Positions 1-5,910 of a DNA stretch of 9,264 bases are shown here, in pieces (the stretch's first letter is position 1; each line of letters begins with the position of its first letter). The notes beneath the pieces were generated by a model, which was not told the DNA's origin, did no database searches, and saw nothing but the letters and a program-made list of their open reading frames with translations. Origin of the DNA: Desulfosporosinus sp. (lineage in GTDB: Bacteria; Bacillota; Desulfitobacteriia; Desulfitobacteriales; Desulfitobacteriaceae). The position numbers and the translations under genes were made by a program. The DNA is taken from positions 1 to 9,264 of the forward strand of contig PKWS01000262.1 of the NCBI GenBank assembly GCA_003132105.1, read 5' to 3'.

Positions 1-107
1 GCTTATAGCCAGTGACATAATGTAGGATAGCTCCCCGTTTACAGTGGCGGGACCGTATCGGATTTATACCGATTTCCCTTTTAACTTGTTTCCAAGCACC
101 TATTACG
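1..107 (-). ncRNA. Cobalamin (B12) riboswitch, cut by the left edge
   Basis: Read on the minus strand, this stretch follows the cobalamin aptamer order: AATAGGTGCTTGGAAACAAG at the 5' end, then a GGGAA box, a GGT..TAAATCC segment, GTCCCGCCACTGTAA, and further on a TGTCACTGG segment. These are the conserved blocks of the adenosyl/hydroxocobalamin-binding aptamer. The 3' part, including the B12-box region and expression platform, lies beyond base 1, as does the controlled gene. Such riboswitches normally shut off B12 uptake or synthesis genes, or B12-independent isozymes, when cobalamin is abundant. Which of these applies here cannot be seen. Identification is from motif order recalled from the family, not from a covariance search. 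Confidence 0.9.
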
Positions 108-138
108 ATTCTATTATTCAATTGTTGATACTAAGAAC

Positions 139-167
139 ATTCTAAGCGAAAAGCACAAGTAGTTCAA
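139..167 (-). promoter_or_regulatory. Sigma-A type promoter of the cobalamin riboswitch transcript
   Basis: On the minus strand, TTGAAC (162-167) and TAGAAT (139-144) are separated by exactly 17 bases. Transcription would start near 130, about 25 bases before the first conserved riboswitch block. The position fits the riboswitch leader and no minus-strand gene is otherwise near. Confidence 0.65.
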
Positions 168-337
168 GCTGTTTTTAGTCGCGTGGTTACTTTTCTTCTT
201 CCTTTGGAAAATATTACGGCTTGAGGATGGCATCTAGGCTATGGGGTGAAGGTTCCACTAAGGAGTTGTGAAGGTTGTAAATTATCTTATAAAGTCCATA
301 TACAAATGGACAGGCAATGCTCTAAAGTATCTACCCA
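168..337. other. Intergenic stretch without a supported gene
   Basis: Between the riboswitch promoter and the copper-chaperone terminator I see no convincing gene. A plus-strand frame opening with GTG at 268 runs to 468. It has only two bases between its AGGAG and the start codon, resembles no family I recognise, and contains the minus-strand terminator at 338-369, so I treat it as chance. Confidence 0.4.
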
Positions 338-369
338 CAAAAAGTGCTGAGGATTACACTCAGCACTTT
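338..369 (-). terminator. Intrinsic terminator downstream of the copper chaperone gene
   Basis: AAAGTGCTGAG (341-351) and CTCAGCACTTT (359-369) form a perfect 11-bp stem with a 7-base loop. Read on the minus strand the hairpin is followed by TTTTTG, while on the plus strand the following bases are TTTAATG. It therefore most likely ends the minus-strand transcript carrying the gene that stops at 465, about 95 bases upstream of the hairpin. Confidence 0.8.
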
Positions 370-464
370 AATGACTACTACAATTCAATTTGCCGTAAAC
401 ACCAGTCACACAATGCCTGGACCTATCGGTTGAGCAGTGCACTCCTAAGAAATAAACAAACGTA

Positions 465-728
465 CTAATTATTTATGACCCGGTAACCAGCCTCATTGAC
501 GGCCTTTGCCAGTATCGAACGATCAGCGGTTCCCCTAACTACTGCCTGTTTATGAGCTAAATCTACTTCTGCTTGAGTAACACCAGGAACTTTTAACAAC
601 GCTTTTTCAACGGAACTCTTGCAGTGCCCACAAGTCATGCCCTCGATTTTCAAGACAATCCCATCTTGAGGATCCATAGTATTTCCACCAGAATTACCTT
701 TATTAGAATGTCCACAGCAGCCAAACAT
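465..728 (-). CDS. copZ: CopZ-like copper chaperone (HMA domain)
   Basis: This 87-residue protein has one heavy-metal-associated domain from about residue 23 to the end. The metal-binding loop GMTCGHC (30-36) supplies the Cys33-x2-Cys36 pair that binds Cu(I) in CopZ and in the N-terminal domains of CopA-type ATPases. Such chaperones carry cytosolic Cu(I) to an export ATPase or a repressor. The usual CopZ has about 68 residues; the extra length here is a Gly/Asn-rich leader starting MFGCCGHS, whose Cys4, Cys5 and His7 could add a second metal site (inference). The leader is not a signal peptide, which argues against periplasmic MerP. AAAAAGGAGC lies at a suitable distance before the ATG at 728. 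No CopA or CsoR gene is in the window. A tiny Met-rich ORF lies directly upstream and a strong terminator follows. Confidence 0.88.
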   Translation of the reverse strand: MFGCCGHSNKGNSGGNTMDPQDGIVLKIEGMTCGHCKSSVEKALLKVPGVTQAEVDLAHKQAVVRGTADRSILAKAVNEAGYRVINN

Positions 729-796
729 TTTACATCGCTCCTTTTTATAACTTAGATATGATTTTAAGACTCGTGTCTCAACTTAGGCAGTGTCTG

Positions 797-808
797 ATCT
801 GCGCAGAT
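797..808. repeat. 12-bp perfect palindrome upstream of the copper chaperone gene
   Basis: ATCTGCGCAGAT is a perfect palindrome, with a looser symmetrical flank (CTGATC left, GATTCAG right). It lies between the tiny ORF ending at 825 and the chaperone start at 728. It could bind a dimeric regulator or simply form a short hairpin. It does not match the CopY (TACAnnTGTA) or CsoR operator types I know. Confidence 0.3.
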
Positions 809-824
809 TCAGCAATGACTGATC

Positions 825-920
825 TTAGAAATTCATCATGTTACTTCCCTTCTTTGCTGTCCCACTCCCATTCATCATTGAACTTCCAGAACCGGTAGGA
901 CCACTTCCGTTGGTCATCAT
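825..920 (-). CDS. Tiny Met/Gly/Ser/Asn-rich ORF (30-31 residues), unknown
   Basis: A 31-codon frame follows a strong site, GGAGG, which sits 4 bases before the ATG at 920 and 7 bases before a second in-frame ATG at 917. The second is the better-spaced start, giving 30 residues. The product is low in complexity, rich in Gly, Ser, Asn and Met, with a KK pair near residue 23 and no Cys or hydrophobic segment. Met residues come in pairs (MM at 1-2, 15-16 and 28-29). The ATG at 920 overlaps the TGA of the frame before it (ATGA), a typical translational-coupling arrangement. Met-rich peptides can bind Cu(I), and the next gene is a copper chaperone, but a copper role is inference. It may instead be a non-functional product of a rearranged region. 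Confidence 0.4.
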   Translation of the reverse strand: MMTNGSGPTGSGSSMMNGSGTAKKGSNMMNF

Positions 921-1141
921 GTTTCCTCCGGACTTACACTAGTTGCAGACAAACAAGACTCTAAGAACTGGGCAAATAGCTGTTTGTTCTGCTCATTCTC
1001 ATAAATATCAGGTATCCGAAGTTTGGGCTTCCAGTAAAAAGGATGTGCAGCACCTTTGAATACCTGTTTTTGTTCGGTTATGCAGTTCAATACGAATTCT
1101 AACGGCGAGCCCTTAAAGTTTGTTCCGAAGGATGAATAAGT
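917..1141 (-). pseudogene. C-terminal remnant of an unrecognised protein
   Basis: A frame opens after a TAA (1142-1144) and runs about 74 codons to a TGA at 917-919. It has no start codon with a ribosome binding site. Its composition looks like real protein: GSPLEFVLNC, then aromatic/proline-rich AAHPFYWKPKLRIPDIYE, then an amphipathic tail QNKQLFAQFLESCL. I do not recognise the family. It overlaps, in another frame, the aberrant tail of the truncated aminotransferase gene. It therefore looks like the 3' end of a different gene brought next to that gene by a deletion or recombination. The junction would lie near 1110-1137. Confidence 0.4.
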
Positions 1142-1590
1142 TTAGTATTCCCTTTTATAGCTTCTTCTACTTGTATAGGAAGAACACCACTACTGGCCGA
1201 TGTGGGAAGTTTGGTAACCTCAATTCCAAGTTTCCGTAAGGTTTCCAGGGGGCGCACCACAGAATTATGTTCTAAGGAACTGGAAATCACATGATCCCCA
1301 GGTTTTAGAAGCCCTTTTATTCCCAGATTAAGAGCTTCTGTCGTATTGAGAGTGAAAATTACTTGGGAAGGCTCGATAACGTTAAATAATTTTGCGACAA
1401 GACTGCGGGTTTCTGCAATAATCTGCCCGGCTGCAAGAGCCATGCGATGCCCAGTGCGATCAGAATTTGCTCCTTGTTCCCGCATAAAATAATCGACCGC
1501 CTTGTATACAGCTTCAGGTTTAGGCCAGGTTGTGGCTGCATTGTCAAAATAAATCATATCCGTTATCCCGCCTTCCTCTAGGACCTTCAT
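1099..1590 (-). pseudogene. Truncated class V aminotransferase / cysteine desulfurase-like gene
   Basis: The first ~152 residues match the N-terminal part of the PLP-dependent class V aminotransferase family (cysteine desulfurase-like group). Visible are YFDNAATTWPKP (14-25), the NTTEALNLGIKGLLKPGD stretch (82-99) and the SSLEHNSVVRP segment (104-114), whose His108 should stack on the PLP ring. Family members have about 380 residues. Here homology stops after GNTKLI (147-152) and the frame ends 11 unrelated codons later. The PLP-binding lysine, its aspartate partner and the active-site cysteine loop are all missing, so no active enzyme can be made. The start is well supported: AGGAGG sits 8 bases before the ATG at 1590. 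It lies downstream of the homoserine dehydrogenase gene, and I see no terminator in the 154 bases between them. Confidence 0.8.
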
Positions 1591-1744
1591 TAATCATACC
1601 TCCTCATCTCGCAAATTAGGGTTCCGCTGAATTAATTATCGTTCACTACTATTGTTTCTAAAATAGGGCTGTACTTAAATATCTTTCACTATATCCTTTG
1701 GCCGCAAGCATGGGTCGAAGAGCGAAGACTAGACGTGTGATAAC

Positions 1745-2746
1745 TTATCTCCCGGCCTGTAGAAAACCTATATCGCGCTCCATGAGAACCCTCTCCGCCG
1801 CCTCCATAATATCGGCCAAAACAGCCCCCCCAGTGGCCAATCCCCCCGCTCCAGGGCCGCTCCAGAAAAGTTCGCCAGCTAAAAGTGTCCGCAAAGAGAG
1901 AGCGTTTTGAACCCCAGAGACTCGACTTAACAAATCGGTATCAGGTAACCATTCAACTCCAACTCTGATTTCCGTTTTTTGTGGTTTGGCACAGGCTATC
2001 AATTTGGGAATGCGCCCCTGTCCCTTCTCCAAAGCAATTTGCCATTTATCCAAATGTTCGATTCCAGACATCGTCACATCTTTAAGATAAATATCCAAAT
2101 CAAAACACTCTCGACAGAGAATTACTAATTTACAGGCGGCATCTAAACCACTAACATCCATTGAAGGATCAGCTTCGGCATACCCTGCTTCCTGGGCAAG
2201 CCGAAGTACCGTCCAATAATCTTCGCCTAAATCATACATCCGTGTCAAAATAAAGTTCGTTGTGCTATTAAAAATCCCTTTGACTTCTTCCACTCGATCT
2301 CCACAAAGGCCCCGTTGAATTGTGCGTAAGATTGGGATCCCGCCTAAAACACTTCCTTCATAGAGCAGGCCAGTCCCATTTCGGCGGGCAAGCTCCTTGA
2401 GTTCTGGGCCGTGTAAAGCAAGCAACAACTTATTGGCGGTTACAACCTGTTTTCTTTGCCTCAAGGCTTGCTTAGTATAGGCATAGGCCGGTTGTTCTCC
2501 TCCCATTACTTCTACCACGATATCAATTTCCGGATCTTCCAAAATATCGCGGGCATCCGTCGTTAATTCAGGTAAGCCAACGGCTCTTTTCTTTTTAGTA
2601 TCTTGAACCAAGGCCCTTTGAATTTTCAACGAAACGCCGAGTCGACAGCTAATATTATTGATCTGCAAATTAATCCCTTGGACAAGACCCTGCCCTACTG
2701 TTCCAAACCCCAGTAGCCCCACCCGTACATCATCATCATTTCTCAA
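1745..2746 (-). CDS. hom: Homoserine dehydrogenase, short form without ACT domain
   Basis: The protein reduces aspartate semialdehyde to homoserine with NAD(P)H, the branch point to methionine and threonine. It has 333 residues. An N-terminal Rossmann fold carries GFGTVG (13-18) and TANK (103-106). The catalytic domain includes GSVLGGIPILRTI (131-143), KGIFNSTTNFIL (156-167) and the D-x3-K pair in GLDAACKL (Asp202, Lys206). It ends near the family's catalytic-core end (GPGAGG, 297-302). The C-terminal ACT domain, which gives threonine feedback inhibition in ~430-residue enzymes, is absent. The start is TTG at 2746 with AGAAGGGG 8 bases upstream; the nearby ATGs are out of frame. A SAM-I riboswitch and terminator precede it, so expression should follow methionine status. 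Control by transcription rather than by an ACT domain is an inference. Confidence 0.9.
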   Translation of the reverse strand: MRNDDDVRVGLLGFGTVGQGLVQGINLQINNISCRLGVSLKIQRALVQDTKKKRAVGLPELTTDARDILEDPEIDIVVEVMGGEQPAYAYTKQALRQRKQVVTANKLLLALHGPELKELARRNGTGLLYEGSVLGGIPILRTIQRGLCGDRVEEVKGIFNSTTNFILTRMYDLGEDYWTVLRLAQEAGYAEADPSMDVSGLDAACKLVILCRECFDLDIYLKDVTMSGIEHLDKWQIALEKGQGRIPKLIACAKPQKTEIRVGVEWLPDTDLLSRVSGVQNALSLRTLLAGELFWSGPGAGGLATGGAVLADIMEAAERVLMERDIGFLQAGR

Positions 2747-2790
2747 GATTCTATCCCCTTCTCTTTCTCAGTGGTTGTCTGTAGGATAAA

Positions 2791-2820
2791 TAAAAAACTC
2801 TTCTTTTCCAAGAAGAGTTT
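2791..2820 (-). terminator. Riboswitch terminator ahead of hom
   Basis: AAACTCTTCTT (2795-2805) and AAGAAGAGTTT (2810-2820) form a perfect 11-bp stem with a 4-base loop. On the minus strand the hairpin runs into TTTTTTATTTAT. Its 5' arm AACTCTTCTT can instead pair, at 9 of 10 positions, with AAGATGAGTT (2839-2848), which contains the 3' strand of riboswitch helix P1. That is the expected antiterminator. Bound SAM stabilises P1 and frees the terminator, so hom is off when SAM is plentiful. Confidence 0.9.
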
Positions 2821-2838
2821 GCAGATAGCCTTCAGCTC

Positions 2839-2938
2839 AACTCATCTTTCAGGAAAATCCTGCAGGAATTAGCACCACTGCCTCAAAGGCCGGTTGCTGG
2901 GTTTCATCGGGCCAGTCCCTCCACCACTCTTAATGAGA
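2839..2938 (-). ncRNA. SAM-I (S-box) riboswitch controlling hom
   Basis: The minus strand shows the S-box signature: CTCAT..AAGAG, GTGGAGGGACTGGCCCGATG, AAACCCAGCAACC, then GGTGCTAATTCC and AAAGATGAG. Helix P1 is formed by CTCAT (2933-2937) with ATGAG (2841-2845). The GCAACC and GATGAA blocks belong to the SAM-binding core and kink-turn region. The aptamer lies about 45 bases after a strong promoter and 20 bases before the terminator hairpin, the standard layout. S-box leaders control methionine and SAM synthesis or uptake in Firmicutes, which suits homoserine dehydrogenase. Confidence 0.95.
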
Positions 2939-2959
2939 ACTTTTTATTTAATTATTTGT

Positions 2960-2989
2960 ATAATATAACAGTTAAGGAACATCTGTCAA
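2960..2989 (-). promoter_or_regulatory. Strong sigma-A promoter of the SAM riboswitch-hom transcript
   Basis: On the minus strand a perfect TTGACA (2984-2989) is followed after 18 bases by TATTAT (2960-2965); an overlapping TATATT would give a 16-base spacer. Transcription would start about 15 bases before the first riboswitch helix. Confidence 0.75.
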
Positions 2990-3018
2990 GAGGTAGAAAG
3001 CCCAATTTCAAAGGATTC

Positions 3019-3051
3019 CTACCACGTACTTGCTACGGCGACTTTTACCAT
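3019..3051 (-). pseudogene. Ten-codon relic resembling the start of a NifX/NafY-family gene
   Basis: TAGGAG is followed 8 bases later by an ATG opening MVKVAVASTW and then a stop. MVKVAVAST is the typical first strand of small proteins of the dinitrogenase iron-molybdenum cofactor family, which usually continue with DGK. The match stops there and no frame resumes it in the next ~30 bases before the hom promoter. A deleted or recombined gene is the simplest reading, but the match is very short and could be chance. It lies 72 bases beyond the larE stop. Confidence 0.25.
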
Positions 3052-3123
3052 ATTGACCACTCCTAACTTACTTATTATTATAGCCAATCGTCAATCCGGA
3101 AAGAAGTAATTATTCTAACTCAA

Positions 3124-3939
3124 CTAATTATTGTCTAGTACCTCATTCATACTGCCACTACGCAATCCCTGTAAATCCAAAGTAATATAGATAAACCCTA
3201 ATTCTTTCAGTTTGGTTACAATATCATCTAAGACCGGCCCTGTTAGCTTAGTGAAATCTTCCTTTGGTATTTCTATACGAGCTATATTTTGATGATGACG
3301 TACTCTAACCTGTGGGAAATTATGTTGTTTTAAAATGCTTTCGGCAAGCTCTACCTGTTTCAAATTTACTAAAGTAATTTTCTGCCCATAGGGAATGCGG
3401 GATGACAAACAGGCTAAAGAAGGTTTATCCCAGTTCGATAATCCCAATTCTTTTGCTAACTGCCTAACTTCTTTTTTGTTGATACATGCTTCTTCCAAGG
3501 GACTGCGCACCCCTATTTCCTTTCCTGCCAATCTTCCCGGCCGATAATCTAATACATCATCTAAATTGGCTCCATCCAAAAGATAAGCAAAGCCTTTATC
3601 ATTTGCTATAGATTTAAGTTTACTAAACAGTTCCGTTTTACAAAAATAACAGCGTTTAACAGGATTGCTGGAAAACTCTTCATTTTTCAATTCTTCCGTG
3701 GCTATTACTAAGTAATTGACCCCAACTTTTTGGGCAAATTGTTCAGCTTCTTCCAATTCTGCTTTAGTATAAGTCTCAGATGTAGCAATAACTGCCAGGC
3801 ATCTATCCCCCAAAACATCAAAAGCTACTTTTACCAATAAGCCACTGTCTACCCCTCCGGAAAAGGCAATGACAGCTGAATCCAGTTTAGTTAGGTTCTG
3901 GCGTAAATTATTAAGTTTCTCACTTAAACGTTTATCCAC
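3124..3939 (-). CDS. larE: LarE, ATP-dependent sulfur transferase for the nickel-pincer cofactor
   Basis: LarE activates the carboxylates of pyridinium-biscarboxylate mononucleotide with ATP and converts them to thiocarboxylates, the sulfurs that later hold nickel in the lactate racemase (LarA family) cofactor. The 271 residues match the usual family length. The PP-loop SGGVDS (27-32) is in the N-terminal ATP pyrophosphatase domain. RCYFCK holds Cys97 and Cys100, and KPSLACLSSRIPYG (172-185) holds Cys177, at the position of the sulfur-donating cysteine. The three-cysteine set is the variant that can bind a [4Fe-4S] cluster and act catalytically, instead of sacrificing the cysteine sulfur (family knowledge applied here). 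The start is GTG at 3939, with AAAGGGGG 8 bases upstream. LarA, LarB and LarC are not in the window. Its leader carries a hairpin-rich region. Confidence 0.92.
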   Translation of the reverse strand: MDKRLSEKLNNLRQNLTKLDSAVIAFSGGVDSGLLVKVAFDVLGDRCLAVIATSETYTKAELEEAEQFAQKVGVNYLVIATEELKNEEFSSNPVKRCYFCKTELFSKLKSIANDKGFAYLLDGANLDDVLDYRPGRLAGKEIGVRSPLEEACINKKEVRQLAKELGLSNWDKPSLACLSSRIPYGQKITLVNLKQVELAESILKQHNFPQVRVRHHQNIARIEIPKEDFTKLTGPVLDDIVTKLKELGFIYITLDLQGLRSGSMNEVLDNN

Positions 3940-3970
3940 AACAAAATCCCCCTTTTTATCAACTTTCTAG

Positions 3971-4083
3971 ACACCCACTTCTATAAGTAGGTGTTCCTAT
4001 TCTGCTACGTTCGGGGTAGACTCCCCCACCGTAGTAAAGATGTTTGTCTTTAGCTGGACGAGTTCATCGCTAACCACTATGAA
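3971..4083 (-). other. Hairpin-rich stretch upstream of larE; possible IS200/IS605 (TnpB/omega-RNA) remnant
   Basis: Four inverted repeats follow one another: TTCAT (4063-4067)/ATGAA (4079-4083); TAAAGA (4035-4040)/TCTTTA (4047-4052); CTACG..GGGG (4005-4016)/CCCC..CGTAG (4023-4034); and a 10-bp stem at 3971-3980/3985-3994. In the last stem the only irregular pair is a G-U on the minus strand but a C-A mismatch on the plus strand, so the RNA is probably minus-strand. One minus-strand frame stays open for about 34 codons here, through YYGGGVYPERSR, to a TGA. Structured DNA overlapping the end of a reading frame is typical of the right ends of IS200/IS605 elements, where the TnpB C-terminus overlaps the omega-RNA. 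A larE leader element is the alternative. No transposase is present. Confidence 0.4.
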
Positions 4084-4084
4084 G

Positions 4085-4120
4085 GAAAAGGCTAAGGGTC
4101 TTGTTAATAACCCTTAGCCT
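4085..4120 (-). terminator. Intrinsic terminator of the sulfate-assimilation operon
   Basis: AGGCTAAGGGT (4089-4099) and ACCCTTAGCCT (4110-4120) form a perfect 11-bp stem with a 10-base loop. On the minus strand it is followed by TTTCCTT, a modest T tract. It lies 45 bases beyond the cysN stop, separating the operon from larE. Confidence 0.75.
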
Positions 4121-4164
4121 CCAGTTTACTGATCAACTAGCACTAATTTATTTATCTTTTAGAT

Positions 4165-5895
4165 TTAGATGTAATATTCAACTGTGTCTGTTGAATTTAA
4201 ACTCTCTTTAAACTTTATACTCTTAGTACCCATAACATCAAGCCACCGATTCAGAAATTCCTCTGATATCTCTTTACCAGACACTCCTTGCTTCTCAAAG
4301 TCCTTAACAAATTGTTCGAAATCCAGTCCCGAGTTTATTTTCACTAAAAATCCTTTTGTTGTAATTACCATGTGCTTTTCATAACTGCACTCTTCAAATG
4401 TCGTGATCTCTTTGATTTTAGTTTCTCTTACTTTAACAACTTGCCTGCTTTGCAGATCTAAAATATCTAAATCCTCAGGATATTGATAGGTTTCTCCCTC
4501 GACTGGTATTTGATTTTCAATATTGTAAACGTGCGGTTTCCCGTGAGTTTTCTTAATATTCCCTTCCGACACAATATAATAATAGTCGTCAAAGCATTCT
4601 GCAACCAGTTCAATATTACCGGCCACAAATTTGCTGACCAATCGGGTGTTCTTTTCCACGCCTGAAATAATACCCCCGCCAGTGACGTCGTAGTCATCGA
4701 CAATTACAAATCTTCCTGTAATCTGATTATCCTTGAATTCATCAAAGCTGATTATTTCTTTGATTCTGAGCGTTACTTCCGCTACATCGTTCATTTTTAC
4801 TTCTGTGGCCTTAACTAAGGTTTCTAAAGTAGTCGCATCAATGACCTTATTGATTGCTACAATTTCGCATTCTACTTCCTGAGTAACCAGTTTAAGTTTA
4901 TATTTTTTAGCTGTTGTCATAGCCTTCTTGCCTAGCCAGAAAAGATTCGCCCTGAAAACATTCCCTGTCATTGGAGGATCGCTTACATGAGAAATAAATT
5001 CTCCCCTTTTATTGAAAAACTCATCTTCTAACGTTATCCCCACTGACATTCCAGCACTGATTATTTCAGTCTTGTCCTTTTCCTGCCAGTATTCAATCGA
5101 TTTAACTCTTGTCGTCTTATTACCCGGATTGATTAATAGTTTATCTCCAGCTTTTAAACTTCCTGACTCAATCCGTCCTGCAATAATCCTCCGGTTGTCA
5201 AACTTGTATACATCCTGGATAGGGAACCTTAAAGGCTTATCTTCCAGCCCTTTGTCCTTTTTAAAAAGATCCAGAGCCTGAAGAATGGCTTCCCCTTTGT
5301 ACCAAGGCATTTTAGCGGAAGAAGAGGTCATATTTTCACCGAAGAAAGCTGAAATCGGGATATATTTTAAGGGATGAACATTGAGATTAGCGAGAAATTC
5401 ATTCATTTCTTGGCGGATAATCTCAAATTTTTCTTCGGAATAATTAATCAAATCCATTTTGTTCACAATTACATAAATCTTTTTAATCCCCAGCAAGGAA
5501 AGTATATAACCATGTCTCCTGGATTGCTCCTGAATACCCTCATTAGCATCAATGACAAGAAGAGCCGCTTCAGCGTTGGCTGCTCCTGAAACCATATTTT
5601 TGAGGAATTCCTTATGTCCAGGAGCATCGATGATCACATAATCTCTCTGGGCAGTATGAAATTGCAATTGGGTGATATCAATCGTAATTCCTTGCTTCTG
5701 TTCTTCTTCAAAAGCATCCAGCAAGTAGGCATACTCAAACGGTTTGCCCTTTTCTTTGGAAATCCTCTTCACTCGATCTATCGCACCTTCAGGTAGCGCT
5801 TTAGTATCATAAAGCAGCCTACCGATAACCGTTGATTTACCATGATCAACATGACCCACGACAACAATTCTAAGCTTTTCTCTCGAATCTTCCAT
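4165..5895 (-). CDS. cysN: Sulfate adenylyltransferase GTPase subunit CysN with an extra C-terminal domain
   Basis: CysN hydrolyses GTP to drive APS formation from ATP and sulfate by CysD. The EF-Tu-like G domain shows GHVDHGKS (14-21), GITIDI (69-74), DAPGH (90-94), NKMD (145-148) and SAF (182-184). Two beta-barrel domains follow, at about 220-305 and 310-430. The P-loop is EF-Tu-like; E. coli CysN has GSVDDGKS. After VIVDDYDVTGGGIISGV (397-413) the protein runs another 163 residues, whereas E. coli CysN ends about 35 residues after the equivalent point. The extra part (about 432-576, encoded at 4165-4602) is acidic and aromatic-rich, with no P-loop, so it is not the APS kinase of CysNC fusions. 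I do not recognise it. The ATG at 5895 has AAAAGGGGA upstream. It is the last gene before the operon terminator. Confidence 0.92.
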   Translation of the reverse strand: MEDSREKLRIVVVGHVDHGKSTVIGRLLYDTKALPEGAIDRVKRISKEKGKPFEYAYLLDAFEEEQKQGITIDITQLQFHTAQRDYVIIDAPGHKEFLKNMVSGAANAEAALLVIDANEGIQEQSRRHGYILSLLGIKKIYVIVNKMDLINYSEEKFEIIRQEMNEFLANLNVHPLKYIPISAFFGENMTSSSAKMPWYKGEAILQALDLFKKDKGLEDKPLRFPIQDVYKFDNRRIIAGRIESGSLKAGDKLLINPGNKTTRVKSIEYWQEKDKTEIISAGMSVGITLEDEFFNKRGEFISHVSDPPMTGNVFRANLFWLGKKAMTTAKKYKLKLVTQEVECEIVAINKVIDATTLETLVKATEVKMNDVAEVTLRIKEIISFDEFKDNQITGRFVIVDDYDVTGGGIISGVEKNTRLVSKFVAGNIELVAECFDDYYYIVSEGNIKKTHGKPHVYNIENQIPVEGETYQYPEDLDILDLQSRQVVKVRETKIKEITTFEECSYEKHMVITTKGFLVKINSGLDFEQFVKDFEKQGVSGKEISEEFLNRWLDVMGTKSIKFKESLNSTDTVEYYI

Positions 5896-5910
5896 TTCGC
5901 AATCCCCTTT

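Noticed and set aside
268..468. Plus-strand 66-codon frame starting with GTG after AGGAG
   Set aside because: Spacing to the start is only two bases, no family is recognisable, and the frame contains a perfect hairpin whose T tract is on the minus strand, so it is better explained as the copper-chaperone terminator region.
3971..4083. A nickel/cobalt (czcD-type) riboswitch ahead of larE
   Set aside because: The region is rich in hairpins, but I cannot find the conserved sequence blocks of that riboswitch, so only the structured nature is reported.
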